Source: an uncultured Prevotellaceae bacterium (GTDB lineage Bacteria; Bacteroidota; Bacteroidia; Bacteroidales; Muribaculaceae). Taken from it: a stretch of DNA of 64,000 nucleotides. Both the position numbers and the translations under genes were made by a program. Shown in pieces: positions 25,038 through 32,872 of this stretch; position 1 is the first letter of the stretch, and each line of letters begins with the position of its first letter. The stretch spans positions 1 to 64,000 of the forward strand of contig ONKF01000001.1 in the NCBI GenBank assembly GCA_900318335.1. The letters are read 5' to 3'. Under the pieces are notes generated by a model. That model saw only the letters and a list, made by a program, of their open reading frames with translations, did not search any database and was not told the DNA's origin.

Positions 25038-26396
25038 ATGACAGAGTTAAGATGCCCCAATTGCGGGAAAGTATTTAGTGTGAATGAGGCCGACTATGCA
25101 GCAATCGTCAGCCAAGTGAAAAACACCGAGTTCCAGCAAGAACTTGATCGCCGCGTCGCCGAACTGCACGAGAAGCAGCAAGCCGAACTGGAGAACAAGG
25201 AGCTGAAGGCAAAGCAGGACTATGAGCAGCGCTTAGGCGCCAAGGTGGTCGAGCTCAGCAAGAAGGATGCCGAGATCGCACGCTTGACCGAGCAAGTGAG
25301 CAGTGCAGTCCAAGCAGAGCGCCTCAAGTTCAACCAGGAGCTGGCCGAGAAGGACACTGAGATCAACAAACTCAAGGCTCAAGCCGAGCAGCAAGAGCAG
25401 ATGGTCCAAGTGGCCGTGCTCCAAGAGCAGAACAAGGCAAAGGACGATATCCAGGCCAAGGATGCCGTTATCGCTGAGCTCAGGAGCCAGATGGCCGCTG
25501 AAAAAAACGCCGCACTCCAGCGCGAGCAGAGCCAGAAGGACCACTATGAGCAGGAACTGCGTCAGAAGCAAGAATTGGTCGACTACTACAAGGACCTGAA
25601 GGCTCGACTCTCGACCAAAATGGTCGGTGAAACCCTCGAGGCTCACTGTAGCACACAGTTCAACAGTACGATGCGCCCCGTGTTACCCAATGCCTACTTC
25701 GAGAAGGACAATGACGCCTCCGGTGGCAGCAAGGGCGACTTCATCTTCCGTGACTATGTCGGCGACACCGAGTATGTGTCTATCATGTTCGAAATGAAGA
25801 ACGAGATGGACACCACCGCCACCAAGCATAAGAACGAGGACTTCCTGGCCAAGCTCGACAAGGATCGCAACGAGAAGAAGTGTGAGTATGCCGTGCTGGT
25901 ATCACTCCTTGAGCCGGACAGCGAGCTCTATAACACCGGCATCGTGGACGTGTCGTACCGCTACCCGAAGATGTACGTCATCCGTCCGCAGTTCTTCCTG
26001 CCGCTGATTTCGCTCCTGGTGCAGACGTCCCAGAAGAGTGTGCAGCTCCAGCAGGAACTTGCGCTGGCAAAGCAGCAGTCGGTCGATGTGACCAACTTCG
26101 AGTCTCGCCTCGATGACTTCAAAGATAAGTTCAGCACCTACTGTGTGAGGGCTTCAAAGAAGTTCGAGGACGCAATCAAGCAGATTGATGAAACAATCTC
26201 CAAGTTGCAGAAGGTTAAAGAGAATCTTATTGGCTCGGAGAACAGCCTCCGTTTGGCCAACAAGAATGCCGAGGACCTGACCATCAAGAAGCTCACCCGC
26301 GGCAACCCCACGATGAAGAAGAAGTTTGACGAAGCCCGCGAAGCATCGGCAGGAGGAGAGGAGGCTGCTCAGGCGCCCGACCACAACCTCTTCTAA
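25038..26396 (+). CDS. DUF2130 domain protein (zinc ribbon, coiled coil, nuclease-like core)
   Basis: The 452-aa product begins with a zinc-ribbon half-motif (CPNCGK, residues 6-11), followed by a long coiled coil (~30-190). A core domain at about 200-350 contains GDFIF and EYVSIMFEMKNEM. The D...E-x-K arrangement fits a PD-(D/E)XK-type nuclease fold (inference). Another coiled coil and a basic tail follow. I recognise the core as DUF2130 (PF09903), whose function is uncertain. It is not in the hsd operon but has the same operator, so it is probably co-regulated as an accessory defence gene. Confidence 0.75.
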   Translation: MTELRCPNCGKVFSVNEADYAAIVSQVKNTEFQQELDRRVAELHEKQQAELENKELKAKQDYEQRLGAKVVELSKKDAEIARLTEQVSSAVQAERLKFNQELAEKDTEINKLKAQAEQQEQMVQVAVLQEQNKAKDDIQAKDAVIAELRSQMAAEKNAALQREQSQKDHYEQELRQKQELVDYYKDLKARLSTKMVGETLEAHCSTQFNSTMRPVLPNAYFEKDNDASGGSKGDFIFRDYVGDTEYVSIMFEMKNEMDTTATKHKNEDFLAKLDKDRNEKKCEYAVLVSLLEPDSELYNTGIVDVSYRYPKMYVIRPQFFLPLISLLVQTSQKSVQLQQELALAKQQSVDVTNFESRLDDFKDKFSTYCVRASKKFEDAIKQIDETISKLQKVKENLIGSENSLRLANKNAEDLTIKKLTRGNPTMKKKFDEAREASAGGEEAAQAPDHNLF

Positions 26397-26422
26397 CCCT
26401 TCATCGGGAAGCGCAAATCAAT

Positions 26423-26476
26423 AGTGTGGGTTGTGGCATCGGGTTAGTTCAAGTCCTACCCAGCCCACACTTTTTT
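26423..26476 (+). terminator. Strong terminator after the DUF2130 gene, with tRNA-like inner arm
   Basis: AGTGTGGG (26423-26430) pairs with CCCACACT (26464-26471), followed by a T run. The enclosed sequence folds into a second stem, GGGTTAG/CTACCC, around a TTCAAGTC loop that resembles a tRNA T-loop. It is probably only a terminator. Confidence 0.7.
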
Positions 26477-26522
26477 AATCAGAAATAATTAACTCATACA
26501 TTAACTATAAAAATCGAGAATT

Positions 26523-26840
26523 ATGTGTTGTGTACCTTGTGGACCCAGAAGAAGGTCATCTAGCAGAGAGTCAATCATCCCCGTTGAAAGGATCAAGAAG
26601 GCAGATGTTGAGTATATCATCTGTGCTTATGATTATGAATGCCTGTTCAAGAGAACCGTCGATGCCGAGTATCGCCAATACGAGGGCTGCAGCGCTAACC
26701 TGATAGCCATCCTGCATCAGGGCAATACCAAGGTCAAGGTCGCCGGCTCGAGAACCCCCGGCTATAAACCCGGTTACCGCACCGTCGTCATGACAGCCCC
26801 GTGCGTCAACGCCACCATCCTGTTCCGCATCAAGCAGTGA
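26523..26840 (+). CDS. Hypothetical protein (105 aa)
   Basis: ATG at 26523. The Cys/Arg-rich start is MCCVPCGPRRRSSSRES; a beta-rich body follows (RIKKADVEYIICAYDYECLF, VDAEYRQYEGCSANLIAIL, PGYRTVVMTAPCVNATILF). Third-position codon use fits local genes better than the antisense frame. There are no signal peptide, membrane helix or named domain. It lies alone between the DUF2130 terminator and another terminator at 27001. Confidence 0.5.
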   Translation: MCCVPCGPRRRSSSRESIIPVERIKKADVEYIICAYDYECLFKRTVDAEYRQYEGCSANLIAILHQGNTKVKVAGSRTPGYKPGYRTVVMTAPCVNATILFRIKQ

Positions 26841-26882
26841 TATGCACACACGGTTCACTGCTATATGACCTTTTGTTTGAGC

Positions 26883-26975
26883 ATGACAAAGCCCCCAAGA
26901 CGTATCGTTTATAGCATCGGCGGCCTGGATCATATTATTGACCTCCCGAGCTCCACGATCACCTCGAGTGAATAA
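26883..26975 (+). CDS. Possible 30-aa small protein
   Basis: An ATG-to-TAA frame beginning MTKPPRRIVYSIGGLDHIID lies 42 bases after the 105-aa gene and just ahead of the terminator at 27001. It could be a small co-transcribed peptide. There is no supporting family, so this is weak. Confidence 0.2.
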   Translation: MTKPPRRIVYSIGGLDHIIDLPSSTITSSE

Positions 26976-27000
26976 GACAAGGCTGAATAATAAAAACAAG

Positions 27001-27032
27001 GAAGGGTGAGTGGTAATACGCACCCTTTCTTA
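27001..27032 (+). terminator. Terminator after the 105-aa gene
   Basis: AAGGGTG (27002-27008) pairs with CACCCTT (27021-27027), followed by TCTT. It lies between the plus-strand small genes and the minus-strand small membrane protein. Confidence 0.5.
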
Positions 27033-27046
27033 ATCAGGTAATTAGA

Positions 27047-27202
27047 TTACTTTGCCCCTTTTTTGTTTTCAAGGTACTTGTCTAATGTTTTAGCGAAATA
27101 ATAAGCTGCTACGCTAATAAAAAACTCAATCACGTAGTTAATGGCGTTGTTTGCTATAAAAACAAATACATTAAAAAATAAAAATACAATAATACTATAC
27201 AT
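27047..27202 (-). CDS. Small membrane protein (51 aa)
   Basis: ATG at 27202, TAA at 27047-27049. The product is MYSIIVFLFFNVFVFIANNA, then INYVIEFFISVAAYYFAKTL, then a charged tail DKYLENKKGAK. One long or two short membrane helices end in a cytoplasmic basic tail. An AAAGGA element precedes the start closely. The flanks up to 27609 contain only AT-rich sequence and hairpins. Small toxic peptide, phage-type membrane protein and chance ORF are all possible; no family is recognised. Confidence 0.45.
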   Translation of the reverse strand: MYSIIVFLFFNVFVFIANNAINYVIEFFISVAAYYFAKTLDKYLENKKGAK

Positions 27203-27354
27203 ATCCTTTAAAAATTTATATTTATTTATTATATTATATTACTGAAATGTTAATTTGTTTACCTTTTATTCTAATAATCAATGTCTCTTCATAATAATAA
27301 ATAGTTCGTGATATCTTTTTCAAGCCTATTTGGAAGAAATACCCCAAAAAAAAA

Positions 27355-27383
27355 ATCGGGAGCGACTCAATGCCGCTCCCGAT
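27355..27383 (-). terminator. Terminator for the minus-strand LRR_5 genes
   Basis: ATCGGGAGCG/CGCTCCCGAT forms a perfect 10-bp stem. On the minus strand it is followed by a run of ten T residues, so it terminates leftward transcription from the gene ending at 27610. Another hairpin (GGGAACGGC...GCCGCTCCC, about 27541-27564) lies between and resembles the 31-bp repeats. Confidence 0.75.
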
Positions 27384-27609
27384 CAAATTTGTTAACTCAG
27401 TTGTTCAAGTTCCAAATCAAGGTTGATATCTCCTCCACCGCCGAGTCTCCAGTCCATGTAGTTCCACAAAATATAGTCAGCGATAGCGACACCCAATCAA
27501 TCTATTAAACGCCACAGAAGCCACCTATGGGCACAACAAAGGGAACGGCTCACCGCCGCTCCCATAATGTCGCCGCTGCATCCTGAATGACACTTAGACG
27601 AGGGGGCTA

Positions 27610-28458
27610 TCAGAATTCCACCAGCTTCTTGTGCAGATGCTTAGGCAATAATCGCTTGTAGGTGTCCATCGCAATCGCCGGCACGTTGATGCGCTTGAGG
27701 CTCTTGCAATGCAGGAATACATGGGCGCCAATGTGAGTGATTTGGGGGCTTTTAACCGTCACCTCACTGAGCACAGGGCAGTTTTCGAAGGCTTTTTCTT
27801 CAATGTACACAATAGACTTACCAATTTTGACACTTCTCAAGTTACGGCAGAGCCCAAAAACTGACTCATCAATAGCTAAAACACTATCGGGAAGATCTAT
27901 GCTTGTGAGTCCGGAATTGTAAAAAGCCATCATACTAATGGTTTCAATTGAATTAGGCAACTCAATCTGCTCGGCAGCAATTCCAAAGAAAGCCATGATG
28001 CCAATACCTGTTACAGTCTCAGGGATGAAAACGTCTTCGAGTTTAGTGCATCCAAAGAAAGTCTCCTCGTGGATACTTTTTAAACCAATGGGTAAGATCG
28101 CTAAGGTGAGCCCCATGCATTGTGCGAAGGCATTATTCGCGATAATAACCTCGTCGTTATCTTCGAATTCAACGTAAGTCAACCCATTGCAGAACTCGAA
28201 TGCACAGGACCCGACATATTTGATTGAGTTCGGCAGGTGCAACGAATTCAAGGAAAGGCAACCGAAAAAAGCGGAGTAGCCGATGGTGTGGACATGCTTA
28301 CCCCAAGTGATTTTCTTAAGATTAGAACAACGAAAAAAAGCGCACTCACCAATTTCCTCTACGGTGTCAGCAATGATAAGTTCCTCAATGTCCTTCCGGT
28401 CTTTGTACTGGTAGGAATCAATCTTTTTTGTACCTTCTTTAATTTTTAGTATCTTCAT
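27610..28458 (-). CDS. LRR_5 protein without signal peptide (282 aa)
   Basis: The product starts MKILKIKEGTKKIDSYQYKD and consists of about ten LRR_5 units (e.g. ELIIADTVEEIGECAFFRC, IELPNSIETISMMAFYNSG, DVFIPETVTGIGIMAFFGI), ending in NVPAIAMDTYKRLLPKHLHK. It lacks the signal peptide and cap of the BspA-like surface proteins, so it is predicted to be cytoplasmic. It is paired with a similar gene upstream (28643-29551). The function is unknown; binding of a cytoplasmic partner is the only inference. Confidence 0.8.
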   Translation of the reverse strand: MKILKIKEGTKKIDSYQYKDRKDIEELIIADTVEEIGECAFFRCSNLKKITWGKHVHTIGYSAFFGCLSLNSLHLPNSIKYVGSCAFEFCNGLTYVEFEDNDEVIIANNAFAQCMGLTLAILPIGLKSIHEETFFGCTKLEDVFIPETVTGIGIMAFFGIAAEQIELPNSIETISMMAFYNSGLTSIDLPDSVLAIDESVFGLCRNLRSVKIGKSIVYIEEKAFENCPVLSEVTVKSPQITHIGAHVFLHCKSLKRINVPAIAMDTYKRLLPKHLHKKLVEF

Positions 28459-28532
28459 TTTAACTGTTCTTTAAAAACTGGGGGGATTGACCAACCCACC
28501 GATATAAAAATCTCTTTAGAATTAAATTAATG

Positions 28533-28618
28533 TGTGACGCCGGAGGATACGCGACGCCTATACATGAGCACCGTATCATGCTGTCGCTACTTCCTGGACG
28601 GGGAGCGGCAGACCCGTT
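28533..28618. repeat. 86-bp repeat upstream of the first cytoplasmic LRR_5 gene
   Basis: Matches 29577-29662 at 80 of 86 bases with no gaps (start TGTGACGCCGGAGGATACGC). Each copy lies just upstream of an LRR_5 gene start on the minus strand (28458 and 29551). It may be a regulatory or small-RNA element, or the edge of a duplicated cassette. Confidence 0.85.
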
Positions 28619-28642
28619 ATTGACGGCACCAGGCTGAGGTAA

Positions 28643-29551
28643 CTAGTAGCCAATCAGTATATCACAAAGTTCATCAGGCAGCATGCCCGCATAATGGCTC
28701 CAGTACTGGTATGGTACCTTGATGGCCTCTAACGAAGTGCAACCATCAAAAATATGGGTATCTTCATCCATATTGGTAAGGCCATCAAAAGTGACAACCT
28801 GCAAACTGCTGCATCCCCTGAACACGCTGTCAGCAATTTGGTCAACCGATGCTGGAATGGTGATACTAGTCAAACTATCGCACCCAGAGAATGTATCAGA
28901 ATGGATGATTTTTATCGAATTAGGAAGGTTAACTCTCGTCAAATTATGGCAATACTTGAATGCCTGTGCTTCGATGTCTGTAACTGAGGGCGGGATATCC
29001 AAATTAGTTAGCCCACTGCGTTCGAATGCAGATTCTTCAATTCGGGTAACTGAGCTAGGAATACATAACGTCTTCAGTCCCCAGCAATCGTAGAACGCCC
29101 AGAAATCAATGGATTCAACTGAATTGGAGATTTTCACTTCCTGTAACCTGTGGCATCCTTGGAAAGCCATACGACTAATTCGATTAACCGATGCGTTAAT
29201 GGTTGCTTTTATCAAGTTTTCACAACTATTGAACACATCCTTTCCCATGATTTTCACCGATTTTGGAACCTCTACCTCGGATAGGATAAGGCAGCCACAG
29301 AACGCCCCGTCACCGATTCTGCTCACTGAATTGGGGATATTCACTTTTGCCAGACGACGACAGCCACTGAACGCTCCCTCGCCGATGCGGGTTACCGAGT
29401 CGGGTATACTCACACTGTCCAAGTATCGGCAGTGACTGAATGCATAGTCTTCAATGCTAGTGACCTTGTTAGGAATGATAACTGAAGTGATATCACTCCT
29501 TCCCGAGAACTGCTTGTGAGCAATAGATTTATAAGCGTTTAACTGTAACAT
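28643..29551 (-). CDS. LRR_5 protein without signal peptide (302 aa)
   Basis: I take the ATG at 29551 (MLQLNAYKSIAHKQFSGRSD) as the start; the frame extends to a TTG at 29572. Eleven or so LRR_5 units follow (VSIPDSVTRIGEGAFSGC, VNIPNSVSRIGDGAFCGC, LDIPPSVTDIEAQAFKYC), ending in VPYQYWSHYAGMLPDELC, close in style to the end of the neighbouring gene. There is no signal peptide, so it is predicted to be cytoplasmic. The two genes and their 86-bp upstream repeats look like a tandem duplication. Confidence 0.8.
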   Translation of the reverse strand: MLQLNAYKSIAHKQFSGRSDITSVIIPNKVTSIEDYAFSHCRYLDSVSIPDSVTRIGEGAFSGCRRLAKVNIPNSVSRIGDGAFCGCLILSEVEVPKSVKIMGKDVFNSCENLIKATINASVNRISRMAFQGCHRLQEVKISNSVESIDFWAFYDCWGLKTLCIPSSVTRIEESAFERSGLTNLDIPPSVTDIEAQAFKYCHNLTRVNLPNSIKIIHSDTFSGCDSLTSITIPASVDQIADSVFRGCSSLQVVTFDGLTNMDEDTHIFDGCTSLEAIKVPYQYWSHYAGMLPDELCDILIGY

Positions 29552-29576
29552 GATTAATTCAGAAAAATTCAAAATA

Positions 29577-29662
29577 TGTGGCGTCGGAGGATACGCGACA
29601 CCTATACATTAGCACCGTATCATGCTGTCGCTACTTCTTGGACGGGAAGCGGCAGACCCGTT
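29577..29662. repeat. 86-bp repeat upstream of the second cytoplasmic LRR_5 gene
   Basis: Second copy of the element at 28533-28618, with six substitutions spread evenly. The left 55 bases (to CTGTCGCTACTTC) are the best preserved. Confidence 0.85.
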
Positions 29663-29736
29663 GCAGACGGCGCTTGGCCGTGAGATCATTCGAAACCTGT
29701 CAGTTCGCTGTTAGGGCGGGGCACCCAAGCTGTCAC

Positions 29737-30492
29737 TTAGTAGTTCACGCGCGGTGTCGGGTAGTTGTGATACTCAACACCACCGAGCAGGTGGCCGTTG
29801 GCCTTCTTGCTGCGACGAACACCGTCAACACCCCATGTGCCCCACTGCTTGAAAAAGAAGGTGGTGCCGCTGGCGACGGCGAGATCCTTTAAGTTCAATG
29901 CCCACGCTTCCTGCATGGGACGGGCATTGGGGCCGCTCTCACCGCCTGCTATGCACCAATCGATGCCAGTCAAGTCCATTCCCTCGTTTGCCAAGTCTCC
30001 CAAGAGGGGCTCAGCACTGATGAAACGGACTGGTGCTGCGATTCCGCGAAGGTCATCAACGCGGAACAGGCTGTCCTTGTGACCGCACGTAACTCCAAGC
30101 CATAGGTTAGGCGCACAACGGCGCTGGGTAAAATACGCCTTGAGACGCTTGCTGCGCTTGGTCAAAAGCTGGTAAGTGATGTTAGGCGTCTGCTCAACCA
30201 CGTCAATAACCTGGTCGATAAACGACTCTGGCACATCATCGTGAAACAGGTCTCCCATTGAGGGCAGAAAGCACATGGCCTTATTCTTAAAGGCTAATGG
30301 CTCTTTCAGCGCCTCGGGATGCAACGTCACCTTAAAACCGTTAACGTAGCGAGGATTGCCCATGTCCTTCAACCGTTTTGCGAGAGCTGCGGCATAGCAT
30401 CTGTCACATTCGTCAGTTCCAGCATGGGTGCAGCCCGTCACGGGATTCCAACTCAATTCTGTCCATGAAATACTAGTATCATTCATAAGCAT
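29737..30492 (-). CDS. DUF5131 / phage Gp37-Gp68 family protein (three-Cys motif)
   Basis: The 251-aa product (ATG at 30492, another in frame at 30486) has ISWTELSWNPVTGC, the Cys cluster GC...ECDRCYA, FLPSMGDLFHDDVP, TYQLLTKRSKRL, NLWLGVTC, RFISAEPLLG, WCIAGGESGPNARP and FFFKQWGTW. These are the hallmark motifs of the Gp37/Gp68 family (DUF5131), which is found in phages and defence islands and is often encoded beside a TcmP partner. It resembles radical-SAM-like metal-binding enzymes; its reaction is not established. No TcmP gene is visible here. It overlaps the end of a small ORF upstream. Confidence 0.85.
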   Translation of the reverse strand: MLMNDTSISWTELSWNPVTGCTHAGTDECDRCYAAALAKRLKDMGNPRYVNGFKVTLHPEALKEPLAFKNKAMCFLPSMGDLFHDDVPESFIDQVIDVVEQTPNITYQLLTKRSKRLKAYFTQRRCAPNLWLGVTCGHKDSLFRVDDLRGIAAPVRFISAEPLLGDLANEGMDLTGIDWCIAGGESGPNARPMQEAWALNLKDLAVASGTTFFFKQWGTWGVDGVRRSKKANGHLLGGVEYHNYPTPRVNY

Positions 30493-30613
30493 AATACATT
30501 TTAGTTAAACAAGTAATTTCACTCTTGGCGAGCACGTACAGGGTCAATGCCACTGCACCTGCGCGCATTACACGGCTGGTTAAACCAGCAAAAAACAAAC
30601 TTAAAATTCTCAT
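30479..30613 (-). CDS. Small hydrophobic protein (44 aa) overlapping the DUF5131 start
   Basis: ATG at 30613, stop at 30479-30481. The product reads MRILSLFFAGLTSRVMRAGA then VALTLYVLAKSEIT. One membrane helix is likely. Its 3' end overlaps the DUF5131 gene start by 8-14 bases, suggesting translational coupling. The reading frame could be a chance ORF in the leader. Confidence 0.3.
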   Translation of the reverse strand: MRILSLFFAGLTSRVMRAGAVALTLYVLAKSEITCLTKMYYAYE

Positions 30614-30756
30614 AATCAAAAAATTAATTTATAAATATATATCATTTTGTAATAATCTAATGCTGCCGCCCTATTTAGAACCGGCGGGCGGCCGTGCCGG
30701 GAGAACGACTCAAGGTCGTGAGAGCGCATTGGGAGCAGCTTGAGCACATTATTATC

Positions 30757-31092
30757 TCAAGCGGCATCGCCATCCTGGGCGGCGGGGTCGCCACCCTCCA
30801 TGATTCTGCGGACGTCGCTCATCCTATATCTATAGGTGCCGCCCACGGATGAAACGGGAACCAGGTAGTTGATCTTCTGCCAGCGCCAGATCGTCGTCGA
30901 GCTTTTGCCGGTGATTTCCATCACCTTCTCGCGGCTGATGTAGGTCTCGGCCTTAGAATCAGCTATCTCTTGTTCCAGTTCGTGTTTAGCCAAGGCGATC
31001 AGTTGCTTGTTCGCCTCCAGCAAGTCCCCCAGTCTGATTTGAACAATCAGATCAGGGCACTCTTTAGATAAGTCAATTAAATTTTTCTTCAC
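30757..31092 (-). CDS. HTH (excisionase/MerR-like) DNA-binding protein
   Basis: The 111-aa product has an N-terminal helical part (residues 1-45) and a helix-turn-helix ISREKVMEITGKSSTTIWRW followed by a wing-like YLVPVSSVGGTYRYRMSDV. This is the HTH_17 style common in Bacteroidales integrative elements. The promoter box TACTTTTG lies at 31200-31207 on the minus strand. Possible roles are excisionase, element regulator or defence regulator. No integrase is visible in the window. Confidence 0.65.
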   Translation of the reverse strand: MKKNLIDLSKECPDLIVQIRLGDLLEANKQLIALAKHELEQEIADSKAETYISREKVMEITGKSSTTIWRWQKINYLVPVSSVGGTYRYRMSDVRRIMEGGDPAAQDGDAA

Positions 31093-31252
31093 TTTATTGA
31101 AAATTTAATTGCTGCGGCCCTCCCCATGATCCTATCGGCAGACCACTTCGTTCACCGCACGTCCGTTGGCCGAGCCGATATACAGGGCCAAAGACGGGGC
31201 AAAAGTACTGCCGCTTTATTGTGGTCTCCAACCCTATCGGACAAAATTAAAA

Positions 31253-31287
31253 ACAACCCGCTAAGATACTATATCTCAACGGGTTAT
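31253..31287 (-). terminator. Terminator of the 329-aa gene
   Basis: On the minus strand AACCCG(TT)GAGATA pairs with TATCTTAGCGGGTT, followed by GTTTTTAATTTT. It lies just past the stop at 31322. Confidence 0.65.
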
Positions 31288-31321
31288 ATAAAAAACCAGT
31301 TATGGTTAGGTTGTGGTTGAA

Positions 31322-32311
31322 TTATGGTTTTATTCTGTCTTTCAAATTTTCACAAAATTTAACTCTTGTATCCTTCTTTGGGAAATTCATCTTGCCCATG
31401 TATTCAGCAGTCACATCGATGCTCTCACAGCACACTAAAAACCATTCAGGATTAACTCTACCTCGCTGCATATAGGTTTCCTTGTAGTATTCCTTAAGCG
31501 TGTGCACGAACAGCTTAAATAAGTTCTTCGATTCCGTCGTCTCCCACAGAGGCTTAATGTTCGCTTGGTTTATGCAGTCGGCAAACTGTTTCTCATCAAC
31601 TCCGACTACAACACGCTCATCTACTAAGAACTGGTATAGTGCCGACATGTTATATTTAGTAACCGGAGTAAAACTCCTCATACGTGAAAGATCGGTTGCT
31701 TGCTCGACAGGTGCAAAGCCCTCGGCCTCGTCCAAGGCTTCGTCAGCAACAGATTCGATAGGTATGCCTTCCTCATCGGACGTAGCATTAGCAGTGGCGG
31801 GGACAGAAGACGTGGTGGTAGGCGGGGCTATCTCGGTCGGCGTAGCAGTAGGGGGCACAACAGGCGCCGCCGACGCTGGCACCTGTTGAGACATGTTGGG
31901 AACTATCATATCACGAATGGCAGAGCAGTACTCGTCGTACATCCTTATGATATCAACCATTGCGCACCTTAGGTCATATACTTCTCGTGCCGGGTAAGGA
32001 CCATGGTCATTCGTTTCGAGTAACAGCGAACGATATGGCTCAATAGTATCGTATAACTTGATAATCAGTTGACGCCCGGTTTCCGACGGTACACGGCGCG
32101 CCCCTATTACAGTAATGTGATTATCCTGAATGAGTTGGTATGCCTGGATAAAGTGCTTCAAATCAACCTTATCCCGGTATAAGCTCTCAACCAATTCTTT
32201 GACTAATTGCGGTGTTCTGCGCTGAGACGCTAGCTCCTCAGCAGTCACTTCAACACGCTCTCCTGGGGCTAAAAAATATTGTTCGCCGTTGGAAAACTCG
32301 TTCTTATCCAT
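31322..32311 (-). CDS. Hypothetical protein (329 aa), two domains joined by a Pro/Thr/Ala linker
   Basis: The N-terminal domain (~1-140) is helical and charged (VTAEELASQRRTPQLVKELV, FIQAYQLIQDNHITVIGARR). A low-complexity linker (PASAAPVVPPTATPTEIAPP) spans about 148-185. The C-terminal domain (~215-329) includes YQFLVDERVVVGVDEKQFAD and IKPLWETTESKNLFKLFVHT, a style I associate with uncharacterised Bacteroidales mobile-element proteins (RteC/DUF-type). No enzymatic motif is visible. It is the last gene before the tRNA. Confidence 0.55.
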   Translation of the reverse strand: MDKNEFSNGEQYFLAPGERVEVTAEELASQRRTPQLVKELVESLYRDKVDLKHFIQAYQLIQDNHITVIGARRVPSETGRQLIIKLYDTIEPYRSLLLETNDHGPYPAREVYDLRCAMVDIIRMYDEYCSAIRDMIVPNMSQQVPASAAPVVPPTATPTEIAPPTTTSSVPATANATSDEEGIPIESVADEALDEAEGFAPVEQATDLSRMRSFTPVTKYNMSALYQFLVDERVVVGVDEKQFADCINQANIKPLWETTESKNLFKLFVHTLKEYYKETYMQRGRVNPEWFLVCCESIDVTAEYMGKMNFPKKDTRVKFCENLKDRIKP

Positions 32312-32518
32312 GTTAATTTTGAATGTTGTTTAGAACCTATTTATATCATTTTTAATCGGTCATCTATGCCGCTAACGACCAATTCCAGGTATGACGAAAT
32401 GATGCTTTACGCTAAATAAGTCGCCAAAAAGTCGCCAAAAATTAAGAATCAGTTTCTTAATACTTTTTATATATTATTGATTTTCAGTGCGTTAATTGAA
32501 AACATTAAACAATAATAG

Positions 32519-32590
32519 TGAACCCGTGGGGAGTCGAACCCCAATCGAAGGAACCGGAATCCTTTATTCTATCCATTGAACTACGGGTCC
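32519..32590 (-). tRNA. tRNA-Arg (CCG anticodon)
   Basis: The minus strand reads GGACCCG (acceptor), D-arm GTTCAATGGATAGAAT, anticodon arm AAGGA-TTCCGGT-TCCTT with anticodon CCG, T-arm GGGG-TTCGACT-CCCC, acceptor CGGGTTC and discriminator A. CCA is not encoded. A minus-strand promoter box TAACTTTG lies at 32685-32692. The 3' end faces the accessory region, the usual orientation of an integration target. Confidence 0.95.
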
Positions 32591-32684
32591 AAATCGCGTA
32601 TGCCACCACGTCGGGGAGGCTTGCACGCTTGGGTGATTGTGACGCATCTTGGGCGGAAAGTGGAACTTTCCTGAAAATGCGGGG

Positions 32685-32794
32685 CAAAGTTACGACAAGT
32701 CGGTCGCAAAACAAAGAAATTCATTTCTTTTTTTGCCTCGGCTAAGTATCTTGGCCGTTTAATCGGCATCATTAAGACTTTTTTTATAACTTTG
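32685..32794. promoter_or_regulatory. Divergent promoters for tRNA-Arg and ung
   Basis: TAACTTTG on the minus strand at 32685-32692 drives the tRNA, and TAACTTTG on the plus strand at 32787-32794 drives ung. A GGGCA...TGCCC imperfect hairpin lies in the ung leader around 32805-32842. Confidence 0.6.
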
Positions 32795-32872
32795 CGACAT
32801 CTGTGGGCATTTGTGACGGCTTCCGGCCATGTGATTGCCCGCATTGTTGAGACGATGAAATAACTGAATTTT

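Noticed and set aside
26423..26476. Possible tRNA gene or tRNA fragment (TTCAAGTC loop)
   Set aside because: No D-arm or anticodon arm precedes it. The outer stem followed by a T run is a terminator.
30525..30743. Plus-strand 72-codon frame before the HTH gene
   Set aside because: Basic, low-complexity translation crossing the leader and 5' end of the DUF5131 transcription unit; no support.
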